Below are positions 1 through 11,819 of a stretch of 64,000 nucleotides of DNA, in pieces. Every line of letters begins with the position of its first letter. The stretch's first letter is position 1. The stretch is from Pycnopodia helianthoides (Eukaryota; Echinodermata; Asteroidea; Forcipulatida; Asteriidae): the NCBI GenBank assembly GCA_032158295.1, contig CM063245.1:3830700-3894699 (forward strand), written 5' to 3'. Below the pieces are notes generated by a model. It had not been told where the DNA came from and searched no databases. It saw nothing but the letters and a program-made list of their open reading frames with translations. The translations under genes and the position numbers were made by a program.

Positions 1-879
1 AGTCTTTTTAAAAAGCGAATAAAACCTTGATGGTGTGGAGCTTAGCGACATAGTTTCTTGGTGTTTTGTATGAACGTTGATTCACATGTAGTGGAGATCT
101 CGTAGAGAATGAAATCCTTCATGTAGACAGGCATAATCCTTCTGGTAAGTTTGATTCATTCCACAGTATGGAAAGTTAGTCTTTGAAATAATAAGTTTTA
201 ATCGTTCGCTTGGATGTGTTCATTTATACGTTTGGATCAGGTTGAAGTCATATAACTCGTCCTTACGAGTTAACTAATTTGTTTAACTACCAACAGTTTT
301 TTGTTGAGCAGAAATAAGTGTTACCGACCAAAACACAATGTAATCTACATTTGTTAGTGACTGGTACCCTACACAACAGAACTTGCTTTGCCGAAATAGT
401 GTTTACCGATGAACACACGATGTATGCACATGTGCAATCTCATTGACTGGTACCCTACGCACTTGCCATGCTACTGACCGTTTATTTCACGTTATTAATT
501 TGTTTGGTTGTATTTCCTAACATTTACAATGTTTATTTCATTGATTGAGATTGTTTTATTTGTTATCTAGCAGATGCTAGCTTGCTTACCTAACATGTCC
601 CCCTGTAAGACCCCTTGCTGTACAGCGACCCCATTTCCTATTTGGGGGTCAAATAACAAAAAATGGAATGATCCAAATAAAATACTCGTTGTTGTTCCAA
701 TTATGCTGTTTGATGGTATGCAATACCAATTTTCAAAGGACATATCCACACAGTACTTGTTCCGACATTTCCACTTGAAAGCTGCTCAAATAACCCTTAA
801 ATGTTCTCCATCATTTGCTACATGTACTTTGTAAACTTACCACTGTTCAAGATTTGCTATTGAACGGTTGGGTACTACA
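1..879. other. A+T-rich flank, no clear gene
   Basis: Nothing strong is seen. Two stretches (about 300-380 and 400-465) share the motif TTGACTGGTACCCTAC or a close variant and resemble the interior of the GGGCCC-type MITE family found later, as decayed copies. On the minus strand, 749-567 reads through a C-x-x-x-x-C stretch (WKCRNKYC just before it) that faintly recalls ISXO2-like transposase relics, but stops interrupt it. If the exon at 1689 is real, this could be intron. Confidence 0.3.
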
Positions 880-1242
880 CTAACTGCATAAGAGATTTCT
901 CTGTTTTTTCCTGGCATTTTGCATGCAGCCAGGACACAAAACTGTTTGAATATTAATACTGACGGGTTGTGTGATCATGACAGTAGATTCTTGCACACAG
1001 CTATAACCGTCAGCGCACACGTTCATGCAGTTGAGATTGTGACAATTTTTGCAGTCAAGCCCAGATGGCACTTTGGCTACTAACTTGCTATCGATCAGCC
1101 CAATGTCATGGCTCTGCTTACCGTTAAGCAAAGAATCGGCGCTTACGGAAGCTGGGTATTCCGCGCTTACCTCAAGCGTATATTTCACAGGTTTGAAGGG
1201 AATCATTGCTTGTGCGCGTGCATACTCCACGCTACTAGGCAT
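880..1242 (-). CDS. Possible small Cys-rich secreted protein or gene remnant
   Basis: A 120-codon frame opens at ATG 1242 and ends at TAG. Its second half has seven cysteines in a compact pattern (GLDCKNCHNLNCMNVCADG, then YSCVQES and LCPGCMQ). Directly upstream and in frame is another ATG (about 1319) followed by a hydrophobic stretch, MALLTAEFCLLAITIL, like a signal peptide, but a TGA separates the two. It may be a broken secreted-protein gene, a spliced gene I cannot resolve, or chance. Codon use is not decisive. Confidence 0.3.
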   Translation of the reverse strand: MPSSVEYARAQAMIPFKPVKYTLEVSAEYPASVSADSLLNGKQSHDIGLIDSKLVAKVPSGLDCKNCHNLNCMNVCADGYSCVQESTVMITQPVSINIQTVLCPGCMQNARKKQRNLLCS

Positions 1243-1323
1243 TCTTCAAAATTCAGTGCTGCCCTGTAAGCGAAGAATGGTGATTGCTAGTAGGCAGAAT
1301 TCAGCGGTAAGCAGAGCCATGAT

Positions 1324-1589
1324 ATAGACCGATCCATTAAGCTCCGCCCCTTACGTGTTGACCAATCACAACCTTGGCTATACGCCACCGAAAGTCCGAC
1401 AAAGTCCGACACGCTAAAATCCCATTAGAAAAGTAAACATGCGTGCGCGCCTACTTAAAGCGCGCACGTTCATGTCGCGAGTGTGGCATTGGAGAGACGC
1501 ACATGTGCTGCACACGTGTGCAGTGGTGAGGCAGCCAATGCTGTGATTGGTCAATATGCTAAAGGGGTGGGCTTAATGGATCGGTCTAT
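1324..1589. mobile_element. Foldback/MITE with imperfect terminal inverted repeats
   Basis: The left arm starting ATAGACCGATCCATTAAGC is matched in inverse by GCTTAATGGATCGGTCTAT at the right end, and the match continues inward for about 50 bases including an inverted CCAAT/ATTGG pair. The centre has a second palindrome around GTGCGCGCCTACTTAAAGCG. There is no coding content. It sits between the Cys-rich minus frame and the plus-strand terminal exon. Confidence 0.6.
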
Positions 1590-1688
1590 TGCGCCCAGCT
1601 CTGAAGTTCCTGTTAAGTTTCAGAGTTTAAAACGTACCTGTGTTTTGAGAGGTTGGATGCAAGATTGTTTTTTTGCTTTCCCTTGCAG

Positions 1689-1945
1689 CCAATCCTACAT
1701 CACCCCGTCCAACATCACGAGCAGACGCCCAGCGCTCGGTCAGCCGACGCCTCCATCGTGGCATGGCGCCCCAAGTGATGTCCGGACCGGAGCCCGTACG
1801 GCGGGATATGGGCGTCGGACGCCTCACAACTCCGTATTCTGCAATCAACGGCGGTATCAACAGCGGGATGGGATCCAAACCCAACGAGCTCTCCAGGGAA
1901 GACGGGGTCCCGCGGACGGCCTCGTCACGATACCTCCGGAAATGA
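1689..1945 (+). CDS. Last coding exon of an unrecognised plus-strand gene
   Basis: A long pyrimidine tract ending CTTTCCCTTGCAG precedes a G+C-rich open stretch that starts in phase 1 and ends at TGA after 84 codons. The peptide is basic and rich in S, R, P and G, with VSRRLHRGMAPQVMSGPEP, GVGRLTTPYSAINGGINSGM and a C-terminus SSRYLRK. It looks like a disordered cytoplasmic tail. The composition contrasts sharply with the A+T-rich flanks, which supports coding. I do not recognise the protein. Upstream exons would lie before position 1 or in 1-1688. It points toward the large minus-strand gene, so the two are convergent. Confidence 0.6.
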
Positions 1946-3102
1946 CCGCCATGATGGTGCTCTGTTATAAGTGTAAATGAGAACTCTGAAAGGGTAATGC
2001 AATAGGACATGCCGATAAACAAAACAAAAAACGATCCTGCGATGGAAAAAAATTCACCGTCAGTGATTTGCGTCAGATGATTTTTCTATCAAAAAACAAA
2101 CAAAACAAAAACAACAACAACAACAAAACAACGCCTTGACACTGGACGACTGCGAAAGGGAAAAAGCAAACAAATCGGCTGGTAACCACTGAATGGCAAC
2201 TGGACAAGTTCATCAGCAGGGCACCGGGCTATTTCGCGTGTGACAAGTATTAACGACTCCAGAAGCGTCGCTTTCCTAAGGCAGAACGCAACGGTTAGCT
2301 CGAAAGTAAAAAACATTTTTTGAAGGAAACAAAAAAACGACAACAGATCGACTTTCTAGTTGTAAATTCTGTTGACGGAACTTTGATTTTTTTAGAATGG
2401 AGGCATAGTCAACAAGAAATCAAGCATGCACTATTTCCTCAAGGGAGTACGGATATATCTATACATAAAAAAAAGAAGATTAATACATGTATATTGGTCT
2501 CGAGTGGTTTTATTGTGAACTGGGACTCTCCGCTAAAAACCTACGCTCGGCTTTTGGTTTCCTAAACTTTGTTCTGGTCTGGTGTCATATTATGATGAAC
2601 TGTTTATCTTCTGTAATTTATTGCTCAGTGTTTTAAGATGTTCATAACGAGGCACACGCTCTCCCACGTAAATATTAAGTTATTCCGAAACTTCTGTTTT
2701 CCTAAAAAAAAAGTTGTTTGAGAAAACAAGAAAATTTGACGCCCAAAATTTGTTCACCGGGCAAGTACATGTGTGTTTTTTCTGCCTGGTTTATTGGAAA
2801 CAAAATCCAGTTTGGGCAGTGTGTTCGTGATCATAATTTCATGATTGCATGTCGTGGAAAAAAAAAAAAAACAATTTAAATAGAAAAACCATCTATGAGT
2901 AGCAAAACTGTGCCATTCCAAAGATTTGTTTCTCGGCAAATTGGGAGCGGAAAATGCCGAATAGTTCACAGGGAAGAGTTTGGACCAGACGCATCGGGAA
3001 AATTTTTTTTTCAGAGGTAAAAAATGGTTCCACTTTGGATGATTAGTGATTAAATGGAAGTTGCATGGAACAACTTGGATTGTTGGATTCAACTGACTCT
3101 GT

Positions 3103-3298
3103 GGGCCCCAATTTCATAGAGCTGCTTAAGCAGAAATATTGCTTAACAATTGTCTGCTCAGCAGAAATGAGCAGGATACCAGTCACGAATTGTATATGTG
3201 ACATGGTATTTTGGCTGGTAACCTTATTCTGGTAAGCACAATTTTGGGTTGTGCTTAGCTACTTTTTGTGCTGAAGCAGCTCTGTGTAATTTGGGCCC
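3103..3298. mobile_element. GGGCCC-type MITE, diverged copy
   Basis: It begins GGGCCCCAATTTCATAGAGC and ends in the inverse form (AGCAGCTCTGTGTAATTTGGGCCC), with the repeated 'TGCTTA(A)GCAGAAA' interior. It belongs to a family seen at least eight times in the window. Terminal arms are about 25-30 bases. Confidence 0.75.
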
Positions 3299-3452
3299 TG
3301 CAGCTGGTGTATGAAGTGCGCAGTATCGGGTCCATAGTTGTTATTCGGTTTGTGTTATGTTAGTGTGAGATACAGCATTGGGAAGTGGAAAAAGCAGGCC
3401 ATCTTGCAAGTCAGGCATCATTTTCATTACCACAATAGGGGCTTGTCTAATG

Positions 3453-3556
3453 TGGCGGCTCTGGCTACGGCTGGATCGCCGCGTCATCATGCGTTGAATA
3501 TCAACATGCTTAGCAACACCCTTAGCAACAGCCGTAGCCGCCAATTCGGATACGGC
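3453..3556. mobile_element. Short inverted element, GCTACGGCTA family
   Basis: GGCGGCTCTGGCTACGGCTG at the left is mirrored by CAGCCGTAGCCGCCAATTCG at the right, with AACACCCTTAGCAACA in the interior. Related copies are at 4425-4528 and 43236-43375. All share a GGATACGGCC-like end and look like one small MITE family. Confidence 0.55.
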
Positions 3557-4424
3557 CTAGCACTGAGCAAGGTGACTTAATATGCAGGCTTTTACCGGGA
3601 GTGGGTAATGCTTGGGGCTTTATTAAAAACCATGGTTGGATTAAAATTTGGTCGATCAAAATGAGGCCAGACCTATTGAATCCTGATGGGGTTTGCAGCA
3701 GCTGTGTTCATAAGCTTCGGGAGAAATTGTCCGCCGGTAAAAAAAAAAACAAGGGAATATGAATATGATGTATCCTGCCAAGCTAAATGGTTACGTTTTT
3801 GTGCTACCCATGTTTGTAAGTGATGATTAGTATGGGACTCGTATGTGCCAAGGCAAACCCACCGCTTTGTTTTGTGTAGCCGTTCAACCAGTGACAACAA
3901 GCAGTTGTATGTTGGGCATATCATCGGTGATGGTAGAGGCCGAGAAGCTCACACATGTTACGTTCTGTGTTCAAGTTTGGCTAACCTGGTGTTAATATTG
4001 TGATATGGCCCTTTTGGTGCGTGTTCTTGGGGGAAGGTTTTTGGGTGACGGTGGCAGGAGACTGGAAACTGCTAAGCAGGAACCAGTGATGAAGGGAATG
4101 CTCTCATTACAACCCGATTTGGTAGCATGCATTTTGTACGGCAGGAAAATCAGATTACTGCTCCGTGAAAAAAGGGTCTATACTTAATCTGTGGAAATTG
4201 GAGTTCTTGCTCGCCAAAAGCCGTGTTTCGCTCGCAGGTGAACGTTTACCACTTGTTATTTGTATTTTTTTTTATTTTTTTTTTAGCTTCTCCAAATTTA
4301 TTGGGTGTTAGTGTTTTGTAGCTCTATAATGCGCACCATTACTTACTGTAATACTGCTGTTGGCAGAGGGGGGTATTTCCCCCTCCTGTTTGTCTCTTAC
4401 CCGAAATCATCTGTAGTTGTGTAA

Positions 4425-4528
4425 GGCCGTGTCCGAATCAATGGCTTTGTCGGTGTGGCTATGGCTAGACCGCCGAAACTCCTATTCTCCAATGTTGTCG
4501 TTTCAGCCGATGGCCATAGCCGTAGCCA
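4425..4528. mobile_element. Short inverted element, GCTACGGCTA family
   Basis: It starts GGCCGTGTCCGAATCAATGG and ends with the inverse GGCCATAGCCGTAGCC. It is diverged from the 3453 and 43236 copies but keeps the same ends. Confidence 0.45.
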
Positions 4529-6049
4529 AAATGTACCTTCATTCATCTGCAACATCAATTTTGAGATTAAGACATGTACCCTGATAACAGGTCAGTAATT
4601 AGTATGCCAAACTGAAAAAGGAGCCAGACTATAATGATTTGTCTGAGCCTCGGGTTTTTATCTTGTAAAGCCTTGTATCGATTTAAAAAGTCGAGAAAAG
4701 GGCGGATGGTGTGATTTTGAGGTTGGTGTCGAATGGGTTTTTGCTGATCAGCCAGCCTGGGGACCATGTAACCTTAAATGGCTTCTCTACATCCAGTAGT
4801 AGAGATGACATATCTGAAGGGGTTGCCCTGTGCTTGATTCCCTGATCCTAATATACTATCCATACCGCCTGTATTAGGACAGTTTTCAAATAAGCCAAAT
4901 GTGAGACACCACTGCACGATACATTGTCACACACCTTTCCGGAGGAATCTTTTTATGAGTGGAGTCCGTTGTTTCATTCGCTAACCAGGAATTTGACAGC
5001 TGCAAATTACCTACAGTTTTGTAACGTTAAAGACAGTCATACGATGAAATGAAGAAAAAAAAAGACGTCGACGTTTGATTATCAAATCTACCACTTTGTT
5101 TTTTGTATCCATGTGAGATATGTTTCTGCATGGCTGTTATAAAATCGTAATTGACCATAAATGAATGTGAAACGTATAGCGACTCTCTAGACATTGTACG
5201 TACGTAACGTTTTTGTATGCTTCGAAAGTAATTCATAGATTTTTTTTTGTGAAAAAAAAAACAAAACAAAAAACCACACGGATATTTTAAAAACTTGGAC
5301 TTAAACAATCGAGGACTGACAATCGAGTAAATCTGGCGGTAATTCTGCCAGATTATAAACGGAATAATATTATATCTAGTTAAAGCTCTTCCATGTCTTT
5401 TGAACTGTGTTAATGTTTGGGTTTCTTTTATCGGGGAAAAAAAAACAAAGTTTTTTTTATTTCCACTATATAGCAAAGGTTCAAATTTTGATTCTCAGAT
5501 CAAAAGCACTTCAATGTTCAATGTAAAACCTAGATAATCGGAACTACCTGAATGAGTTTTTCTATATGTTGTGATGGTAACTTTATCATGGCTATTTCAT
5601 AGTAAATTTCTCGGTGTTACAACGTCGTGGAAGTTCTGGATTCGGAGCTTTCTGTAACCACCCCCCACCCCCCTCCATGTTGACACTTGATAAAACGCAA
5701 ATAATCCAACTGTATCCTGCAGGATCAGAGATGGGGGGTCACTGGCCGTCGACGTCTCAAACCCCAAAACAGCGCCCTCACTGAGGTCAATGATGGCCTG
5801 TCATTGGCCAAGAGTTGTGCGCAGTGTGTACATGCGTTCCTTTTCCATTGATTGACCTCTGTGATGGCGACCAATGCAAGGGACCTATATGTAGAATGAA
5901 TACAAATAAAACAAATTTGTGTTTTAATTTCCCATGAGAATATTGGTCAATTTCCACACATTTCTCTTGATTTTTTTACATGCAGTCATTTTCTTGGCTG
6001 GATTTTACAAAAGCACAAAGATTCCTCTTAAGATGAGTTGTCGGAAATA

Positions 6050-6968
6050 CCATTTTCATTTTATTGCGACATCACACTTTGCGTAGCAGTCGAGACTGAT
6101 TCGCGCTTAGTAACAATCTTAGCTCTCAATGAAACAGAGCCCTGGTTATTTTACAGAGTGCAATTCCTGTACAGTCGACTCTCGTTATAACACAAGATCG
6201 CTTGGAAATAAATACCATTGTGATTTGTATTGTGACATCACACTTTGCTTAGCAGTCGAGACTGATTCGCGCTTAGTAACAATCTTAGCTCTCAATGAAA
6301 CAGAGCCCTGGTCATTTTACAGAGTGCAATTCCTGTACAGTCGACTCTCGTTATAACACAAGATCGCTTGGAAATAAATACCATTGTGATTTGTATTGTG
6401 ACTTCACACTTTGCTTAGCAGTCGAGACCGATTCGCGCTTAGTAACAATCTTAGCTCTCAATGAAACAGAGCCCTGGTTATTTTACAGAGTGCAATTCCT
6501 GTACAGTCGACTCTCGTTATAACACAAGATCGCTTGGAAATAAATACCATTGTGATTTGTATTGTGACATCACACTTTGCTTAGCAGTCGAGACTGATTC
6601 GCGTTTAGTAACAATCTTAGCTCTTAATGAAACAGAGCCCTGGTTATTTTACAGAGTGCAATTCCTGTACAGTCGACTCTCGTTATAACACAAGATCGCT
6701 TGGAAATAAATACCATTGTGATTTGTATTGTGACATTACACTTTGCTTAGCAGTCGAGACTGATTCGCGCTTAGTAACAATCTTAGCTCTTAATGAAACA
6801 GAGCCCTGGTTATTGTACAGAGTGCAATCCCTGTACAGTCAACTCTCGTTATAACACAAGATCGCTTGGAAATGAATACCATTGTGATTTGTATTGTGAC
6901 ATCACACTTTGCTTAGCAGTCGAGACTGATTCGCGCTTAGTAACAATCTTAGCTCTTAATGAAACAGA
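6050..6968. repeat. 166-base tandem array, about 5.5 copies
   Basis: Units restart every 166 bases (for example at the ATGAAACAGAGCCC motif at 6129, 6295, 6461, 6627, 6793), with only a few substitutions between copies. Each unit holds a pogo-like left end (CAGTCGACTCTCGTTATAAC). The first unit is truncated at its left and the last breaks off at 6968 before unique sequence. Each unit is open in one frame, but 166 is not a multiple of three, so this is not a protein repeat. Confidence 0.95.
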
Positions 6969-7101
6969 AAAATGGGAACGGTGGTTATTAGAGGACAGCA
7001 AAACAAAGAAACACAAAGCAGAAATGAGATTCGGGACTTCAGAATGTACTCTTGATGAGCAGAACCTCTTTATAACTGCTCTTTATAACGAGGGCCGACT
7101 G
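6172..7101. mobile_element. pogo/Tigger-like non-autonomous element
   Basis: The left end CAGTCGACTCTCGTTATAAC is preceded by TA. The right end is the inverse (TTTATAACGAGGGCCGACTG) followed by TA. TA target duplications and CAGT...TCGTTATAAC ends are typical of pogo/Tigger elements of the Tc1/mariner superfamily. No transposase is present. The interior is dominated by a 166-base tandem array that repeats the left terminus in every unit. Confidence 0.75.
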
Positions 7102-7103
7102 TA

Positions 7104-9750
7104 TGTTTTTTTTTTAACTAACCTTCAGGTCTTGAATTTCACAGAGGTGTCCTCAGTTGCCCTGATCTTGTCCCCAGTATCCCTGCAAGATATTCCCATA
7201 GACTTACAGGTGCCCTTTGCAAGACGGTAAAGGCCCCGTCTCTTGCAAGATAAAAAAATCCCAGGCCTGACTTAATCTATATTTAGTGATTCAATTTGTC
7301 TGTGTAGACCAAATCTGACAAACGTTCATCTCAGTTCTCCGTTTCTTTAAAAAGGCAAACGGAAAGAATAACTCTTTCTATTCTGAGTGTTAATGGTCAT
7401 TCTAATGAAGAGATGGATAGGTGATCCAGTTTGAAAGCAGTTGTTGTTGGGTTTCTTGTAAAAACGAAACAATCAACATATTGAACAGTGTAATACCTCG
7501 GGATAATTGATATCGTAGCAATCTTATTGTTCACCCATCATGTCCTGGACCCAATTTCATAAAGCTGTTAAGCAGAAAAGTTCTGCTAAGCAAGAAATGA
7601 GTGGGGTCCCAGTCGCAGCAATGTAAACTGTATGGTATTTGGGCTGGTAATCTGTTTGTGCTCGGCAAGGATTTGTCTGTGCGTAGCAAGTTTTTTGTTA
7701 TTATTGTTGTACATTTCTGGTAATGAAACCAAGGATGCCTCATAAGTGAACCTTAATCACTGTAGCTCGCAAGCCTGAGGAAACCTGTAAACAAGGGTGC
7801 TTGCTATGTGAGCCAGAAACACCGGGGTTAACCCCTACTCTTTCTTGATTAGTGTTCTAGGTTCTTTTACGTGCACTACCAATCCTAGTACACAGGACCT
7901 ACGGCTTCATGTCCCATCCGAAGGACAGAGCAATTATGGTTTAAAGTACCTTGCTCAAAGACCCATGTGTCAAGACGGGGACTCTAACCCGTGCTTACTG
8001 AAATTGGGTCCCAAGCAGGTTCAGAGTTCAGAGTTCATCCAAGCACAAACTATCGATTGATTACTGGCAGTTGTATTTGTAGCTCTCTCACGACCAAAAT
8101 AAATATCATGTGATGTGTACTGTTTACCAAGGGTGACATGCCACTTTCGGGTTCAGGCATAAAACTTGATCAATGTTTCTTTTTTTCTACTCAACCATTC
8201 TATAAACTACGGCCCAGCTGTGTTTTTCATGTGTCAATTCTGAAACATCCCTTTGAGCTCTGTCCTAAAATAAAAATGGAAACAATTGTTGAATTCTTAA
8301 AAAAAAAAAAAATTAAAAATTAAAAAGGTTTATGAGAAAACTGGGCTTACTTCCTATTTATATATGGTGTCCACAATTTCAATTAACATCAGCAAATTTG
8401 CTTAGCAGAGAATCTGATTAACTGGTCTCCTGCCACCGTTTCATACAAACTGGATAGATGTTTTAACCGGTTGCCCCCTCCCTTCATTGCTTAATCAGTC
8501 TCATTAATTTTGCGGAGCAAGTGAAAAAAATGGCCCTAGTGCCTCACTATACTCCCAAGTTCTCCGAGTACGTTTGACGGGGAACCAAAATACCCTTTTT
8601 GTTATTAATATTAATATATATTAATGTAAATATTTACAGAATTTTTTTGTGTAGATGTCAATGCTTATTATACCAGGATGAATTTTTCTTTGTGTAAGCC
8701 AAGTCTGATATTGTGTGTGTGTTTATATATCTTTTTTTTTTTCTTTTTTTGTTGTTGTTGTTGAGGGAAACGATTTTATCTGTTGACCTTGATTTCCACA
8801 AGGCAATTAAAAAAAACTTGTTTCTCCATGCTGAGAGAGGGAGAGTTTGACCGTCAGATCAATTGGAATTTGGCTATCGAGGTGTCATTCTTGGGAAGAA
8901 GGGAGGGAGTGGTCAAATTGTTTAGGTTTTCATTTCAATGTTATTTTGTGATTCTATCGCAGTTTAACTGTCTTTTTTAATAGTATCTGTAATATGCACT
9001 GCTAAAGTTCTTTTCGCTTCTTGTCAGTATACAATTGCTGCATCTTTCAGACCTCCCCCCCCCTCACCACCTCAACAAAATACCTTTACAAAAATGAGAT
9101 CAATTCAATTGGAGTTGATTTACTGTCAGCTGACTTCTATTTGTCAAAACTTAAAGATGCAGCATTGTTTGTTTGCAGTTGCTGGAGTTTAAAGCAGCAC
9201 TTCAAGTGACGAACCATTTTTAAGTTAGGGGTAAACAATAATTTCAACGATTACATTTCACTTCACTGCCATTTACCCCCCCCCCCTCACCTCCTCTCAT
9301 GGAACACCCCTTCTTGTGAATGAAACAGTCTTTCACACATGAGAGGTGAAGAAATACATGCTGTTCATCCCTCGTTTGATTAACTTTCTTAAGTTTGTAA
9401 GAAGAAAAGAAAAAATACCATTAGTGTGGTACAGACTTTGCAGCACTGTTTAGACAACATTTTCAGATGAGATTTTGTGGGAAAGCAGGACTATTTTTTA
9501 CTCAGTGGATTGTGTTATTCCCTCATGCGTGTTAGAAGACATAGTGTTATATATAATGTGATCGTTAGACTCTAATTATTATCTATAAGAAAAAAATGAA
9601 ATAAAATTGTACAGAAACGCTGATAAAAATACAAAATCTTGCCAAGTTTCTTTCTTGTTAATAGCACTCGGCACTAATGCTAGAAATAGAAGCTCAGTAC
9701 CTGGATCTCGGGCAACTTGTGTGTCAAATTACACTTACGTATGCATGTTA
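7104..9750. other. Intergenic stretch, mostly unrecognised
   Basis: No exon was recognised. It holds a decayed GGGCCC-type copy at about 7547-7695 (ACCCAATTTCATAAAGCTG), a decayed minus-strand SINE at about 7760-8000 (GGTTCTTTTACGTGCA, GTCCCATCCGAAGGACAGAG), several poly-T/poly-A runs and C-rich runs at 9052 and 9280. A TTG microsatellite lies at 8750-8763. Confidence 0.4.
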
Positions 9751-10145
9751 AATAATAATAATAATAGCTTGCATTATATAGCACTTAATACAGGGTTTCT
9801 AAGCGCTGATATTTTTCCTGCAAGGTATGTTGAGCTGCGTTTTTGAAGTATGAACATTTATAGCACCATGTAATGGTTTTCAAGGTGCTTTGGCGCAATA
9901 TGCTGCCGATCAAACCAGGAACACCGGGGCGAACCCCTTCTCTTTACGATAAGTGCACTAGGTTCTTTTACGTGCAACACGCGGGACCAACGGCTTTATG
10001 TCCCATCCAAAGGTCAAAGCAAACATGATTAAGTGTCTTGCTTAAGGACACCAGTATTACGACCAGGACTCGAATCCGCACTCTGCTGATCAGAAACACC
10101 ATAGCTCGAGTACGGTGTTCTGATCCGCTCGGCCACGACACGCCA
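9751..10145 (-). mobile_element. tRNA-derived SINE, family A
   Basis: Read on the minus strand it has a tRNA-like head (TGGCCGAGCGGA A box, GATTCGAGTCC-like B box), then CTTAAGCAAGACACTTAA, GTAAAAGAACC, CACCGGGG...TGGTTTGAT, CCTTGCAGGAAAA and an ATT-repeat tail. This is the standard layout of the most abundant SINE in the window. Such tails are shared with L2-clade LINEs, which probably mobilise it. Confidence 0.85.
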
Positions 10146-10589
10146 CAAGCTTATGAATATGCCCAAGCTTTATGTCGACTCACATGTACTGACTGTACTA
10201 GTATTTTTGCGATCTGGTGCACCGATGATGTGGTGATCGTGTGAGTGGTGGAAAGCTTGTCGGGCATCCGGTTATGTTGAGCAGAAGTGACGTCATTAGT
10301 GAGGAGTGCTATTGCTCATGTTTTGTTTATGGAGGAATGGACTGTTCACTTGTAACATATGCTAGCAGAGAAGAATGAACAAAATACATCACGTTTCTTT
10401 TATAAGTAATCGTAACGGCGCTTGGAAGCTATGGTTTGACCTCAACATTTAAGTCTGTAGTTATGAGAGAAATTGAATTTTCCTGAGGTAAAATGAAGGA
10501 CAAAATAAAGGCGTTGATTTCATATAATCATGATGAGCCAGGGCCCTCCAGGGAAAACAGTTCTTTGATAACTGATGGGGCTACCCTGG

Positions 10590-10978
10590 TTAAAGGAACA
10601 TTACAGAATTGGTAAGAAAAAAACTTGTAAAATATACTTTTTGATCACAGATTTACATAAAACTTACACGGTCTAATGATGATAGTAGAAAACATCCCTT
10701 GAAATATTTCTGTCTGAAATGCCATATTTGATGAGAAATTAATCAACTAATTTTCCGATTGGAGTTTATCGCTCAGTGAGCGTTTTATTCATTTGTTGAA
10801 TCTATATGATTTCATGCAATTGTGTATCGGTTTTTCACTATCTTCTGGTGACCCAGATGGCCGATCGATCTCAAACTTCTACAGGTTTGTCAGTTTATGT
10901 ATGTGGTGGATTACATAAAGTGCTTGCACTGCCAGCAACTGTTTCGTTAGCAAAACCAATTCTGTAATGTTCCGTTAA
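10590..10978. mobile_element. TTAA MITE, family P1
   Basis: TTAAAGGAACATTACAGAAT at the left and CAATTCTGTAATGTTCCGTTAA at the right, with TTAA at both ends. The interior contains ATCGCTCAGTGAGCGTTTTA and CAGATGGCCGATCGATCTCA. It is about 385 bases with no coding capacity. TTAA duplications suggest piggyBac-type transposition, but the termini lack the usual CCC, so assignment is tentative. Confidence 0.88.
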
Positions 10979-11819
10979 ACAAGACGAAATAAAATAAAAA
11001 TAAATAAAATAAAATGACAAAAACTGTGTTCCAGTTGCTCAACTCTAGGGCTATCTTCCATTACTTTAAAGGGGCAAGTTTTGTGCATTTTTTTTAAAAC
11101 ATAAACAAAACAAAAATAAATTAAACAAATCAGAGCGAGATTGAAAAGCAAAAGGTTCAATAAATAATTTAATTTTGATCAAGTATTCCCAGCAAAAATG
11201 TTTTCAAGGTGCAAAATAATTACACTCTAAGGTGCTAAGAAAAACCATATCGTGCATTACAAACTACGCATACTAATATATTAATTCGGGTGCAGAGAAC
11301 CAAGACAAATAATCGCAATGTAATTAATTTTTTTTTCCATATAAATTTTCAAATAGTTTTCATTTCGTTATTCAACATTAAATATAATCTGCACACAGTT
11401 TAACTGCATATAATTTCTGTATAAAAACATTTGATGTATATTATATAAAAGCTGATTATTATTAATTATGTAAATGTTAAACTCTATTTCCTAAATACAT
11501 TTATAAAGATTTAATTTCGATGAAATAGTAGGCTGTCCCCCCCCCCCCCAGCCCTCTTCCTCGTTTATTGCCATTCTTGTAACTAGGTGCAAAGAAATGG
11601 TACGTATTATCAGTTAGTGCAACCAATCCCAGAGCAAACTTACAAAACAGTGCCGTCTGGTTAGTTTGGTTAGCCTTGTCCAAGGCTGCGTAGCCCGGCC
11701 GAGATTTGCTGAAGGAATTACGCTTTCCCTTCCCCGGCCGGCGTCGAGGCTACCGTCCACCGGGTGGGAGTTCCTTATTCGGCTGTCTGTACAGACAGTA
11801 TTATATATTTGATGTATGC
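10979..11819. other. A+T-rich intergenic stretch
   Basis: No gene was recognised. It contains AAAATAAAATAAAAT runs (10985-11015), AATAAATTAAAC and a C run at 11537-11549. The section from 11670 to 11780 is G+C rich (GCCCGGCCGAGATTTGC, CCCCGGCCGGCGTC) and resembles the flank of the minisatellite. Confidence 0.35.

Larger units (their letters stand above)
1946..5930 (+). other. Probable long 3' UTR or flank of the plus-strand exon
   Basis: There is no convincing coding exon. Most of the stretch looks single-copy, apart from a GGGCCC-type MITE (3103-3298) and GCTACGGCTA-type inverted elements (3453-3556, 4425-4528). AATAAA at 5905-5910, followed by a T/G-rich tract, is a candidate polyadenylation signal, but several other AATAAA hexamers occur later. 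The UTR extent is a guess. Homopolymer A/T runs and an AAC microsatellite (2105-2130) occur. Confidence 0.35.

Noticed and set aside
4567..4767. Minus-strand frame with a hydrophobic end (IIIVWLLFQFGILITDLL) as a possible last exon with a membrane anchor for the large gene
   Set aside because: No acceptor with phase 1 joins it in a convincing way, and the preceding residues show no EAR pattern. Chance is more likely.
6129..6854. Four tandem 75-codon frames with near-identical peptides
   Set aside because: They arise from a 166-base DNA tandem repeat whose period is not a multiple of three. The frame shifts from unit to unit, so it is not a repeat protein.
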